Source of the DNA: Sclerodactyla briareus
Lineage: Eukaryota; Echinodermata; Holothuroidea; Dendrochirotida; Sclerodactylidae
Direction of reading: 5' to 3'
DNA length: 64,000 nt
Assembly: GCA_026419785.1 (NCBI GenBank)
Contig: JAODTK010005627.1
Location: forward strand, 62,001 to 126,000
Shown here: positions 1-12,289 of the stretch, piece by piece
Position numbering within the stretch: position 1 is the first letter of the stretch
Layout: every line of letters starts with the position of its first letter
Translations under genes and position numbers: made by a program
The notes under the pieces: model-generated
Databases searched by the model: none
Told to the model about the DNA's origin: nothing
What the model saw: only the letters and a program-made list of their open reading frames with translations

Positions 1-1250
1 ATTTTCTTGAAGAACAAAAAAATGAAAAAATGAAATATACATTGTGGAGAGCAATGTTTACTTTTCAATAGCTTCCACTCAAAGCAGACGCCCTTATTAG
101 TAGAAATAGGGTCAGGTCATTCCAGAACTGCACAGGAAATACCTGGGCCCTGCGTCGTGAAAGCCACTCTACACAGAGGCAACACAGTGACAGACGGCAG
201 AAGACAGCCTCCCCAAACTAATTGTAACCTTAATCTCTTGTCAGGGACTTCGAAGGTATCCATAAGGCTTGTGTATCTTATCTGTATATTCCACGATTGT
301 ATAGTCTGTAGGAAGATGAGTACGCTGATCATAAACTTGAGCGAGGAAATTGGCATTACCTTTAGAACGATATGAGGCGCGCGAAGCGCGCGAAAATTTT
401 CAGCTTCAATTAGGAATTTTCACTAAAAAGAAGTTTGGAAATTATACGTCGGGGCAAACATGCCCTGTCCGGGGGTGGTTACATTTTAGCGTCCCCACTC
501 AGGCTCCCCGACGAGATGGGAACAATTCCCCACGGGGGGGGGGGGGGCAAGTTCCCCGACGAGGCTTAACCCTATAACCCCCTTAGTCAAAACCTGCATT
601 TTTTGATGTGTTTCATTTGTTGAACATTTTCTTGAAGAACAAAAAAATGAAAAAATGAAATATACATTGTGGAGAGCAATGTTTACTTTCAATAGCTTCC
701 ACTCAAATCAGACGCCCCTTTTAGTAAATTAGGTCAGGTATTCCGCAAGAACTGCACAGAAATACCTGGGCACTGCGTCGTGAAACACACCACTCTACAT
801 CCAGAGGCAACCAGTGACAGAACGGCAGAAGCGCATCCTCCCCAAAAAATTGTAACCTTAATCTCTTGCCGGGACATTTCGAAGATATCCAATAAGGCTT
901 TGTGTATGCTATCTATATCTTCCACGATTGTATAGTCAATGTAGGAAGATGATTACGCAGATCCTAACTCTAGCGAGGAACTTGGCATTACTTAGAAATA
1001 TCTGAGGCGCGCCGAAGCGCGCCGAAAATTTTCAGCTTCAATAATTTTCACTAAAAAGAAGTTGAATATCTCCTGTCGGGGCAAAAAACTCTCGTCGGGG
1101 TGTGTTAAGTTTAGCGTACCCACTCAGGCTCCCTGACGAGTGGGAAAAAACCCCGACGGGGGGGGGGGGTGAGGCTTCCCCGACGGGGGGGGGGCCATGG
1201 CCACCCCCTGCCCCCCCCCCCCCCCCCTCCTCCCCCGCTGGCGCCACCCC
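1..1250. repeat. Tandem pair, ~625 bp unit
   Basis: The opening words (ATTTTCTTGAAGAAC) recur at 626, and the two halves (1-625, 626-about 1,250) align from end to end. The second half differs mainly by one-base insertions and deletions and by the length of its poly-G/poly-C runs. Each half carries a short GC palindrome followed by AAAATTTT (377-391 and 1,006-1,023) and a stretch with 'CCCCGACGAGG'-like words near its end. No convincing coding signal: the frames differ between the halves. The array stops just before segment S1 begins. Confidence 0.9.
377..391. other. GC-rich palindrome (GCGCGC-GAA-GCGCGC)
   Basis: A perfect six-base inverted repeat around GAA, followed by AAAATTTT. The same structure returns at 1,006-1,023, and looser versions at 36,181-36,194 and 60,838-60,853. 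It could form a small hairpin. No function is known to me. Confidence 0.6.
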
Positions 1251-1804
1251 TGAACTTTAGTAGCGCAGTGACTGAAATTAAGGAAACGTACTTAGACAAC
1301 CCTTTTTTTTAGATGCAGCCATTAAAATCTCATGATATGACCTCTCACTCTTTTTATGTCCAAGATTTTAGTATGGTCCAAAGAAGCCCTATATAGGTGA
1401 GACTGTACGATTTAACGATTTGAAGGTTCAACGTGCATCTATTTTATTTTTCTGATGAGATGAGATGACAAACAATCAACCAATCAAATAATTCAGGCCA
1501 ACTAATTCGAGGTCATGACCGTACACCTAAAAGTCGGCGTCCAATCTGGGGTGAAAAACCTACCGTAATGTCAATCGGGTCCGTGATGTCACTATCGAGT
1601 GCAGACCGTCTTTGAATCATTTAACTATTAAGTTTATCAATTCCACTCATATGTCAGGAAAGGTCTTAGCGTTTAGCCTGGTTGACATAAGTTACGGTAT
1701 GTAATCACCCGTCTGGTAACGTTATCCTGAATTAGTGGTACTGTGGGGATGGTCGGATATCATTTTCAGAAATACCCTAGGGACACATTTCCCGGGGATA
1801 TTGA

Positions 1805-2540
1805 ATCGCCCACATCTCGCTCGTTAATTGTCGAACATGATCCTCCAGTGGCGTTACTTCGTAGTCCACACACATGGTGTACGAGTTCAATCTCGGTGTA
1901 GTACGAGTCCGAGTCCGTATGTAACTTGACTCATTTGTATTCACCGTTAAGGTAAGATTAATCTAGGCCTACTTCTTAGTTTACCCGTGTAGCTCAAAGT
2001 GAGCCTCGAATATTAGAACCATTCATCAGGAATATTGAAGTATTGGTCCTGAGCTAACACCCATCCATACCTTTACATGGATTGCGCAATAAAGCGGGTT
2101 ACCGTAAAAAACATATTAAGAGATAATTCACATCCAGCACATCAATACTCATGCCATGCTCATGCCATCAGGGAACAAGTTGCGTTGTTTTAGTTTGTTC
2201 TGCTGTTAAATTAGGCAATGCGCTTTTATATGGTAATCCAATGTTTCCCTGCCAGTTGCCAAAAGCTTGAGTTAACTTGTTATATTTTGATTTCCCGCCC
2301 TCCAGCGTTTCCTCGAGCTAGGCCCTAATATACATGTTCATCACATATACATAGACATGTTACATTTTCCACTGCACTCTCCGCACCCGTAAAGCGCATT
2401 GAACAACTTTTTGGTGGAGTTTGCGCTATATAAGCCTAGTTATTATTATGATAACTACAGATGATATACCTGCGAATAACAGAACATGCTAAGTACCGGG
2501 TTCTGACACTGTCAGTTCATCGTGTTGACTCGTTGATTAT
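1805..2540. repeat. Copy-1-specific block with a retroposon-like tail motif
   Basis: The other S1 copy goes straight from 'CCCGGGGATATTGA' to the TCTA tract, so this block is an insertion here or a loss there. Near its end (2,391-2,455) it carries AAGCGCATTGAA... GCGCTATATAAG... TTATTATTATG, a wording I associate with the 3' ends of short retroposons in many animals. No coding region seen. Family assignment is inference from memory. Confidence 0.45.
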
Positions 2541-2542
2541 CA

Positions 2543-2543
2543 C

Positions 2544-2584
<41 letters not shown>

Positions 2585-2597
2585 CTATCTATCTATC
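2543..2597. repeat. (TCTA)n microsatellite
   Basis: About 13 tetranucleotide units with one slip. The matching position of the other S1 copy (38,492-38,586) holds a longer, more interrupted version. Confidence 0.95.
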
Positions 2598-3848
2598 GGT
2601 ACCAGCGATATTTTAACCCATCCCATATTTTGTTGGGCGGACCATACCCAGACTGAGTAGAGGTCAATCTTGAATATCAATGTTCTCAGTGGAAATCGAT
2701 CTAACAAAAAACCACTGCATCATGTGCAGAAATATACACAATCTTGTTTATGATGCGTGCAATTGCTGTTCGTTTACATTTTTGTATCGTGAAAGTTGGA
2801 ACCCTGGTGGAATAACCACTGAACCACATGCCGCAGTTCAATAAACTGAATCAATGGAACATGGTACCGGCGTGTGAACAGGAACACGTGCTGTGCTTAC
2901 CTAAAACTACGCACCGTCACTACTTTATCTTAAATTGGTATTTGGGGCCCAAAACATTACTTCGGACCTAAAATTCTTGAACAACCCAATGTGTAGTATA
3001 GTTCAACCTGACCAACTTGAACTATTTAAGGGAAGCATTTCGTAGATAATAGCTCATTATGACTCCTCAATGACTCTTGACTCTGAATTTCCGCAGGAGG
3101 CGATGCGCTTTGCAAGTGGTGAAATGTGCCCAAGGAATCTTTGAACATTGTTCCATGTTTGGCCCAGAGTCGGAATCCTCAGAGGGGAGCACCTTGAGCA
3201 GGAATACAATGGTTGACAGACTGGGTAGCCACACAGAGTGGACATGATTCGCAGATCACAAAAGCTCGACCAGCGGGAGGGAGGGGGGGGGGGGGGTGGC
3301 CTTCAAGCAAATGAACTGTTCCATTTTCAAGATGAGTTTGAGCTTATTATAGATTGAAGATAATGCGGAATCCGTTTTCTCATAACGGCAGTCAAAAGTG
3401 TCATATTTGCTATGCAAGATAATAAAATTCATAGGGTGATGAAGTTGTAAATTATTACCAGAATTGTTATCACGAAATCTCTTAATTCAGAAAGGATAAA
3501 TTGTCTTCCAAATAATTACTGTTTCGTGTCTAACATGAATCGAAGTGAAAGGGCATTGCCAAAACAGATAATCGTAATCTCTACTTCACTTTTACAAAAA
3601 TTACACTGCGGGTTATGCCGATTAATAACTTTATTCTTCGTCCATGTAATTTCACTAGAAAAATCCCTGGAAACGATTGATCACCTCAATTCCCTCAACA
3701 CTATAGATGTGTAGCAACCGCTTTTGTAACAACAACCACTTTTGTCACAGGTCACGAGTTTTGTCATATTCACCAACCTCTTTTGTCACAACGGACCTAA
3801 CGGAGGTTACGGTTTTTTCACTATTACGAACCAGTTTGTCTGTCCAGT

Positions 3849-3890
3849 TGTTATTATATGATCATTATTATTAGTTATTATTGTTACTTA
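3849..3890. repeat. Degenerate ATT-rich tract
   Basis: Interrupted TTATTA units; the equivalent tract at 39,829-39,890 is longer and cleaner. Confidence 0.7.
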
Positions 3891-4329
3891 CCATTCTCCT
3901 CACAACTCTCTTGTTCCGTATATCAGTCCATCTATTCTTCATTGACTTCGGAATCCCACCCGTATTCTGGGAGGTCTAGTGTCCGGTAGTAGACGGCTAA
4001 TGAACATTATCAAAACATCATGTGGACAGTAACGCAGGCTCATCATCAGTAACGCAGGCTCATCATTCAGTGTGTAGGAGCACCTTATACAGTTATGTGT
4101 ACGTTAGTCTTCATTAGCCCACCGGTCAACCTCATTTTCATATCTCTTTCAAATTGACAGTTTGCCAATTGAATCGGTCTCCTGCAATTCCGGTAATCGT
4201 TCGCATATAACAACCAGGTTTATGCTTACGTACATAAGTAGACTTGCCCAAGTAGGCCTATTTCGTTAAAAATAAGTTTCGGTCCTAGTGAACCGCGTAT
4301 GAAAAGCCGGACAGCTTTGCATAATACGC

Positions 4330-4349
4330 ACTTTCTCTCTCTCTCTCTA
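4330..4349. repeat. (CT)n microsatellite
   Basis: A short run of CT units followed by 'ATAAGAGCGCCCTCT'; the same site in the other S1 copy is at 40,327-40,359. Confidence 0.85.
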
Positions 4350-5044
4350 TAAGAGCGCCCTCTGTTGAGGACCGAGACAGAGGGCGCCATCTACTAGGCA
4401 ATATTTTAGGAGGGGCAAACCCGCGACAGACTTGGCAAGTCTAATTACAAGACAAGGAAGTTGCAAAGCATCGCGGTTTTCATGTCGTGCCTTCTCTCCC
4501 AGATGGTGTATGTTACAGGTTAAACCATCAAGCTGGTAACGTAATTCCAAAGTGGTGATATAGGTGATGGTAAGATCATTTTCAGAATTGGCGTTTGCAG
4601 GCATTTAATCACCAATCCCTTGTTATAGTATCAAAGTTTTTTTCTGGTCAATGCAGGAAACCAGTGGTATATTGGATGTCTGTCTGCGTACGTTTGTGCA
4701 CGCGTGTGTGTATGCCAGGGTCCGACTAACTCAATTCCACTTCCAACAGTCGTGGAAACAAATTGTTATTGAACTAGCACAGATGAAAGGAGGAGGATAT
4801 CAACCTCCCCCCCCCCCCACCCCTCCAAAATTTAGTACCGTAGCGAAGCACCAGTAGCGGCCGTACGAAAGCTTCGATAGTGAGTGTGTTGAGTATCATG
4901 AGCAGTCTGCAAACACTGAGCAGTTTTTTCTGTTCGACCTTGAGAACGGATCTTGGTAGAGATACCTATCATCGATTAAAGGGTAGGGGAACGAAGTTGG
5001 GGGGCGAGGTTGGGGGAAGGGGAATCCTCTTCGGGATCAGGAAA

Positions 5045-6770
5045 CGCCTATATTTTTCAGGGTCTCGTTTATCATTTGCTTGCACAATGCTCATGTAACA
5101 TGTTTCTGTTATGAACTCTCTCCATCATTTGTTGCACGTTATTGTGCGCACGAGGCATTTCATCAGACTCTGACCTTCGTTGACCTGTTAATATGACCTT
5201 GGTTCTGACCTCGAAACCGCATGCTAATCTACTTATATCACAACCATCATTCCAAGTATGACTGATCTCTCTACATAGTTTCAGGGACACCTATCGTGCT
5301 CCATAGGCCTCTTTTTCGAGAGAGTTTCAAAGTAAGGTTCCCCCCCCCCCACAACCTCTCCGTTCCCCTGATGATCTGTCTAATACGGATCTTTTTCTTC
5401 TTTTTGTTGACATTGCCACCCAGCACACAAACAATATCGCCACACCGGCCCAATTGTACTTGTACCACTTGTTATTTACATTCTAACCATATATCAACAT
5501 GAGCTCTCAAGATCATTCAGCACTACCATGTATACTAATAGGGACCAGCCCGATCAACTACGCTTCTTTTAATAACAACATGGGGTTGGAGGGTTAGCTT
5601 CACGACGAGCCTCAATATACTAATTTTGATTTTACAAACTCGATCACAACAGTTGTACGCAAGTAAGTGATTCACCGGTAATCAATCATAAGTAACATGA
5701 CAGTATCGGTCAGCAAACTCGAGATGAGTGAGGCATACTTGTTTCTGATGACTTGGCATGTCATACGTTACTAGTGATCGGAATTGGGCCAGAACCATGT
5801 TCCCTGTTGCGCTACCGGTAGTTGAAAATGATTTCGGACTGGCATAATGGCCTGGTCTAGTACATCGGAGGTCTGTCAGCAAGCACATAGTAAAAAAATC
5901 TCTATTCTATTGAATACCCCCTCCCGTACACTTTCAAAAACGAACGAAGTTAAGCGGAAAGACCATGAAAAATTCGGCATCCCAGGCATAAATGTTTTTG
6001 TGGTGAAATTTTCGTACTCGGTACTGTACTGCAACCAAGTTCGCAAATATTGTGTTGTCGCTTGAAAACCAAAATATGCGACAGTGACCGCCACGGCCAG
6101 TTTCCTCTATTGATTTTCAAATTTCGAATCGGTTCATTGCAGGTTACCCGCTAGCATGTAAATATTAAGATCATCCCTTATTGTATTAGCTTGTATAGAG
6201 TTATACACTTCTTGGTGCATAAGGGGAAGGTGGTGGGGGGAGGGTAACTCACATGAGGTACCGCCCAGTCGTTATTAATTTTTTTGGTATTGTATATGAT
6301 GTAAGTTGCTGAATTGGTGGGTCCGCCCCCCCCACCCCCTCCTATCAGTCCTCAACAGTGCCTGGTCCGGTCAAGTTTCTTTTCATGAAAGCAGAGAATA
6401 TTAGGGGCAGTAAGTGATATAACTGGGGTAAGTGCTCCAGTGTCTCTGCGGGGCTGTTAGAGCAGCAGCTATACGAACTCGAAAATGCCTAGCTCACTGT
6501 TTCTCCTCTACTCATGCTTACCAACGAGTATATGGTGGCGAGACTAACATATTTAGGTCATATAATTGTTTATCCAAAAACGGTCTTTTTACCTTGAATG
6601 TTTCAGATGCCTCGCCTGCCAATTTTTGTTACCAGCAGGGAAAGGTAGCTCGTGAAATTTGAAAATCAAAAGCCTGTCTCTCCCGGCCCCAGAAATTCTT
6701 AGATAGTAAATTCGAAGCACTTGTATCGCTGAAGAGTCCTGTAACGACGCTCTGGTGAGTTCATTTTTAT
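5045..6770. repeat. Segment S1, copy 1 (second part)
   Basis: From about 5,950 to 6,770 this matches 41,215-41,740 and 42,825-43,005 of the second copy; landmarks include 'TACCCGCTAGCATGTAAATATTAAG' and the stretch around 'ACGACGCTCTGG'. About 0.7 kb (roughly 5,220-5,950) is missing from the second copy, which in turn carries about 1 kb here that is absent from this one. No gene recognised. A short poly-C run interrupts at 5,341-5,350. Confidence 0.75.
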
Positions 6771-8690
6771 CCTTGGCCGAAGGCCAATGAATCTATGCGT
6801 TCACGCACCGTGCGTATTTGTGTGTTGTGGTGTGTCTGTTTGTGTGTGGGTGACACCCTTGTCAGCACGATATCTGAAAGAACGCAAAGCATTTATGAAG
6901 TCACATTAAGTATGTGGGTTGGACCTATGAGAGGATGACCCCTCTTGTTTTTGGTGCCAGTGCAAAGGTCATTTCATGTCCAGGGGCAAACTTCAATAAG
7001 CCTTGTCAGCACATATCTACGAACGCAAGCATGTATCAAGTTTATATTAGACATGTGGGGTTGCACGTATGGGTGAGGATGAACCCTCATTGTTTTGGTG
7101 TCGGTCAGTCCATTTAAGATCCATAGGACAATCTTTATATATCTCTTGCAAACATTTTATAGGGAGGATGGTGTAATAGAAAGTTTTGTTAGTTCTTCTG
7201 GGCGAGCTCCATCTGGTGATCTCATTGACCCCCATTATTTACTTTTGACCCTCAGTTGACCTCTCGACCCGTCGTGATATTAGTGCTATTTTTTGTGATG
7301 ACCAAATATCCTTGTTGAGACAAAGCATAAAGGGAAATTAGACCATTACATCGAACACTCTCAGTTATCTCAATTAACGCACATGTGGGAAAGATAAATA
7401 CAGCCTAAAACACTTGAATGTTGCTAAAATGTTGTTTGACATTGACATCTGGGCAACACAACATTTTAGAAGGATGTTGTAATGGGAGATTGGTCGTCCA
7501 GGCGAACTGCCTGCAGTTCGGTATGCATGGGAGCCAACATGTTGTTTGAACTTATGAATTTCGTGTGGCCACCTGCCATCTCAGCAAATTAAGTTAGGAT
7601 TTTTAGATGCTTGTGTCAGGATAAAAAAAAAAAAAGACATAATTGTGCCCAGTGCCCGATATATATACCTCAGGCAGAGGGGGGATGTGATACCCAATTC
7701 GAGCAAAAATGCACCTCAGCTGGCCACCCAAGTAATGTGTATAGGTCTTACTGTAAATACAACTGTAGGACTCCCAATAGTGCACTTTTTCATTAACACA
7801 ATTTCCCAGGACATACTGATATTGTCTGGGCAACTGCAGTTATGAGCAATAATATTTTTCACCCAGCTGTTCTATAGTCAACAATGGTTTGGTTATCATT
7901 ATCACTGACCAGTCTCAAGGTCACATCTATAAACTTGCAACGTTTACTTGTGTGTTAAGCTCTCACTGTAGCCATGGCATACCGGGTGAATCCCGGTGGC
8001 CTATGACAAATTTTGATGATTCAGTTATAGGCATTCTAACAAGTAGGCGATCGAAAGTCAAATTTAAAAACTAGAAAGGTACCAACAACAGTGTATGTGA
8101 CAGACGGTGGGGTGGAGTGCCCCGCGTTTCACTGGGGAAAAAACCTGAAATAACGGGAGGTCGGTGCAGGCAAAACAATCTAGTTTGATACCTGTTTTTT
8201 TTCCACCACAGCGGTTCCTGTAATCCCCCCCCCTCACGCGGTGACCCAGAGCTCACAGTCAAAAACCAACACAAACTGGTAACAGTACCCCGACCTACCC
8301 ATACCATCACTCCCCTCCTTCATCACGAACTGGTCTCCGCACACAATTGCAAACAGTTTGACTTAGATGAAAACCTTTCTAAGGCCTCAGTGAAATTTTG
8401 GCACTTCATATATTCCAAACCTGTTTCCTGTTAGAAAATAAATAAAAACTATTCGAAGACAAAGAACAGATAATCTTTCAACAATCTTGGGTCAATGACA
8501 GAATGACCCGTATTTACCTAGCCCTGCGCGAGAAGAATACGGTGTCCATCGTGGGAACCCCTCTAACCAGACCAAATACCGGAACAATACCAATAATATT
8601 TGGAATGCCAAGTGTGCGACTATATAGAATTTTAAGTAAATTGACAATATCTAAGAAGGGGTAATACAGTTTTCTGGTATGCCTATGATA
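6770..8690. repeat. Block present only in copy 1; 144 bp repeat pair
   Basis: In the 37.9-50 kb copy, S1 and S2 are joined directly at about 43,010; here 1.9 kb separates them. At 6,856-7,110 two 144 bp units begin 'CTTGTCAGCAC(G)ATATC' and run through 'GTGGGTTGGACC' and 'TGTTTTTGGTG'. A 12 bp inverted repeat (CTAAAATGTTGT at 7,424, its complement at 7,458) lies further on. The rest (7,500-8,690) holds nothing I recognise beyond short A and C runs. Confidence 0.6.
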
Positions 8691-9724
8691 ATAGCCATAG
8701 CCTGCCAGCAGACAAGGAATCACGACACAGTTTTGTGGTCTTGTTCTCTTTTGTCAAGCCCGGGCTGACCGATACGATTCCGCAAACTTTGCAATGGCGG
8801 CAGTCGACAGCGTTATAAGATCTGCGTGTACATACTACCAGCATGACCTCTTCCCACATACTCATGTTTACCCTATATCAGCCTTATACCAATTTCCAGC
8901 TCGATTGCTTTCGAGAGTCTTCGAGTCTTATGAAGTTACCTTCGAAAACGTGTTTTTTTATCAGCATGCCTGGCCTTGCCCTGCAGCGTCTCATCCGTCG
9001 CCGTTGAGAGGCCGCTCACCGAGAAACTATTCAGTACTTATAACTTTCGTCTGTCATCAGTAATCGTATTTCCTTTCGCCTTGCGTGTCATAATACGCAG
9101 ATTGTGGAACTTGTGATATTGGGTGATTGGGGCGACAAGAGGGTTGGTAGGTCAACGACTGGTGTGACATTTACATTGTTATCTGTCAAGAGTCATGTTA
9201 CAAATGAAATGAATGTTCCACCGTCATCTAGATTTTTATTTATTCCTATTATATGTATGTGTTCACTAACAACTCCAAAACCACCTGGATCAATTTGACA
9301 AGAATGGGTCACGGAGCCACTAACCCGAATCGCTTGGGTTAAATTTGGGCAATAGTTGGTCTGGAATTCGTTCCATGCCTTCCTGTAGCCCGGTAATGTT
9401 GAGATGTCAATCACGCTTCTACGAATAAGCATGACAGACGGGCAATCTCCAAAGTTGCAAGTTCTAATTACCAACTCTCTGGAATTCTATTCCTTAACGG
9501 AATTTTCAAATGTAATTTTTTTACCTTGTGCTTTCTAAAAATGTTGTCATCGATTTCTAATTCCCATCGCCTGGGTGTTTTTTTCGTGACTTTTCATCTT
9601 CTACGCAGACTATATCCGGTTTCCTATTAGTAGGAATGGAATTTATTTAGTCCATGTACCTAATCACTCATCTGTTCCATTGTTATCTCACGTTCCTCGG
9701 AGGGCCGAATGAGATATCGATAGT

Positions 9725-9759
9725 TTGTGTGTGCGCGCGCGCGCGCGTTGTGTGGTGTG

Positions 9760-9792
<33 letters not shown>

Positions 9793-9800
9793 CGTGCGTG
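9725..9800. repeat. (GT)n/(GC)n alternating tract
   Basis: About 75 bp of nearly pure alternating purine-pyrimidine, with a (GC)n core, GT units and GTGC units. Such tracts favour Z-DNA. Copies B (21,652-21,695) and C (near 44,020) are much shorter here. Confidence 0.9.
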
Positions 9801-10065
9801 CTTTCGTTGCATGTCCCTCACTCGTGTTTAGGGTGTTTGACCAGATTTTGAATTCGAGAACGTTCTTCCCAAAATAGTTAGAGATTGGAAGGAAATGGTT
9901 TCGATGTTAAAAAAGTAAAAAAGGGACAACAGTATTATGCCTGAAATGTCACAGATATGCATTGATTATTTGGTGTGAGGAAGGAGCCTTTGTTTTTATC
10001 TCATCGTCCCCAGCCGGATGAGATATTGTAGTCAGTTTGCCGTTTCACCTATATTTACTGTTGCT

Positions 10066-10096
10066 GGTTGCCATAGCAACGGTGTCTATGGTAACC
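10066..10096. promoter_or_regulatory. Paired X-box-like palindromes (repeat-borne)
   Basis: GTTGCCATAGCAAC fits the RFX-factor X-box consensus GTNRCC-(0-3)-RGYAAC exactly. It is followed by a second, weaker site in the reverse sense (CTATGGTAACC), so the whole 31 bp is also an imperfect inverted repeat. The arrangement is kept at 23,607-23,637 and 45,859-45,889. Binding is not shown. With no gene nearby, the site may simply be a feature of the repeat. Confidence 0.5.
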
Positions 10097-10198
10097 ATAG
10101 TGGTGGTTAGGAACTAGCCACTGAGGGGTACCCTTGGTGGGTACCTGGTGATCCAGTATTGATGTGCACCTTGCGAAAGGTTCCGTTTGTGTGCTTTG

Positions 10199-10266
10199 CG
10201 GTGTGTGTTGTATGTGTGTGTGTTTTTTGGTGTGTGGTGCGCGCGCGCGCCGTGTGTGTGTGTGTT
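10199..10266. repeat. Second GT/GC alternating tract
   Basis: GT units with a ten-base (GC)n core at about 10,239-10,251, lying 0.45 kb after the first tract. Copy B has a shorter GT version near 23,765; copy C has almost none. Confidence 0.85.
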
Positions 10267-10939
10267 TCGTATCTGTCAGATTTTTTTGAAGGTTTTTTCG
10301 CAATATCTCTACTTTGGAGTGGCTGAACATTTTGCACATTAAATTTTGCACAGGACTGGTAGTCACAAAGCACTTATTTCCTCTCAAAATTAGATGAAAA
10401 CTATCAAAATTTGGTGAAATTTAGGAGGCAAAAAATACGTTTTGGTGGGGCAATTTTTCATTTTTATATCAATTTTTTCAACAGTTCATTCATCACACCA
10501 TTTTTTCAATATTCGTTATTCCACGAGCTGAAAGGTGAATTTCCAATTATTGTAAGCAATGTAAAAACGCGCATAACAGACACTTGTTCCTACGGAAATC
10601 CGCCAAAAAAGACCGAAAATGTCGATTTCAGGGGGCTTTTTTTTGTTGGAAAACTTTGGTACTTTTTTCAGTATATTTGAAGATTGAATGTTGAATGGGT
10701 TCGAATTTAGAACAAAGTAGTCCCTATGAATAAGAATATTTTTAGGGGGATGGCTGTTTTTCAGACATATTTTTGGATATTTTTTATTCTTTTTGCCACA
10801 CGCAAAATATAGATAGTGGGCAGGTAATAGACTGAATAGTTGTACAATTGCCGATGAAAACCTGCAATTCCGGGATTGCCATCTTGTCAGTCCTTGCAAT
10901 ATACCAGATACTTGGAGATTGAAATGTGAACAAAATTGT

Positions 10940-11025
10940 AGGTGCAGTGTGGATAATTGCAGAGGGTATAAAGGACGCGTTGCAAACCACGCTCGGGTTC
11001 GAATTCCACAGTCGCCCGACACTTT
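10940..11025 (+). repeat. tRNA-like SINE head, copy A
   Basis: An A-box-like word (ATTGCAGAGGG, near 10,955) is followed about 30 bp later by a B-box match (GGGTTCGAATTCC, 10,994-11,006), the spacing of an internal RNA polymerase III promoter. The equivalents are 24,425-24,515 and 46,720-46,800; copy C has the best A box. No cloverleaf closes, so it is not a working tRNA gene. A tRNA-derived SINE or tRNA pseudogene is the best guess. Confidence 0.5.
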
Positions 11026-12289
11026 TGCTAGGTTTGCGTACTTGTAGCTGCGATGGGCGAGGTCTCTTCACCATCACTTGACGAATGGTTCCGCTGGTAA
11101 TGGCAGTGGATGTGTGCATGCATTGGTTCCCATTCCGGGGTAACCGTATGTTTCAGATTATTTGCAATAAATCCCTTTTGGTGGTCGGCTGCGCCGCATT
11201 ACGTTGGACTGTACCTTGCGCTCCCCGCGGGGTTCCGAGAAATGTTCGGATCCTGGAGTTCACTGATGGTAATTTCGGAAGGGACGTAGAATTGCGGTCC
11301 CGGGAGCATGTTAGGAATGGTTACACAACCAAAACACCCCTGCCTCAATATCATTCTGAGCACTAGTCGAGAAGATAAGCGTATTCATCGCCAAATGCTC
11401 ACCACGATCAATCCGACCAGGGTTCGCTTGATGACGATTTTGAATTGACACTATAGGCCTATTAGGGTTTCCTCCCACGCCAAGGCTGCTGTAACGTCAC
11501 AGGCGCAACCACTGGGGTATTGGGAGAATGGGGTGGGACGCCCCAACTTATATGGATGCCTTTATTTCTTGTCAAACAAAAATTAATCTTCCGCTTTGCA
11601 TCCACAACTTTCAAAATGGGGTCGCGCCCTTGAATTACCGTAATGTTGGCATTACTAGATCAGGTGTTTCTACCTTGGAAGGGTCTGACAAAAATTGGGG
11701 GTCCTTCCCTCCATTTGATCATATATCATACATGCCTAACAAGCTTCGTCTGAATTCGACCTCATTTAGATTCCCTAAAGCCCTTGTTCTAACCCCTCCC
11801 CCTTATCACCCAAATATCTGCACCCTACATGCTGCTATGCAGTTATGCACAGATTTTCCCAGAATTCCACCTTAAAACTGCCCTCAAGACAGCGAGTAAG
11901 CTCCTTCTTCAATTTTACCATTCTAATACGCTTAGTTCGAACTTAGTAAACAATTGCATTTTATCGTCTAGATTTTACGGAATTTGACTCTTGACCTTGA
12001 ATAACATGTATTTGGGGGACACAACGTCTCATACCACCTTGTTTGGAATGCATTCAATAGAGCTTTTTGCATTAAGTGGAGTGATTGTGAACGAGTTTTT
12101 CAAGTCAATTTGGAGACTGCTGGTGAAAACAAACGGAAGTGGCTGCTGCTCTATATCACGTTACCACTGAAAGGCAGTTCAGCATTTTATGTATACTCGC
12201 CGAACGAGGATCGACCCAATTCAGGCCCAGCAAGGATCCATACCTTGATATGGGCCACCTATCGTCGCTGCGAATCCCTCAACAGGTAC

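Larger units (their letters stand above)
1285..5045. repeat. Segment S1, copy 1 (first part)
   Basis: Aligns in order with 37,916-41,035. Shared landmarks are 'GTACTTAGACAACC', the (TCTA)n tract, 'AGCTCGACCAGCGGG', the ATT-rich tract near 3,850, the CT run near 4,330, and 'ATCGATTAAAGGGTAGGGGAACG'. Copy 1 has about 735 bp (1,805-2,540) that the other copy lacks. No gene is recognised; short open frames are not conserved between the copies. A diverged third copy of the end of this segment lies at about 16,080-17,570. Confidence 0.85.

Noticed and set aside
10516-11022. 168-residue minus-strand frame in S2 copy A
   Set aside because: The same place in copies B and C has only short frames, and the frame overlaps the plus-strand tRNA-like head.
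10940-11025. Functional tRNA gene
   Set aside because: Boxes A and B are present, but no acceptor stem or anticodon arm closes, and the three copies have decayed differently.
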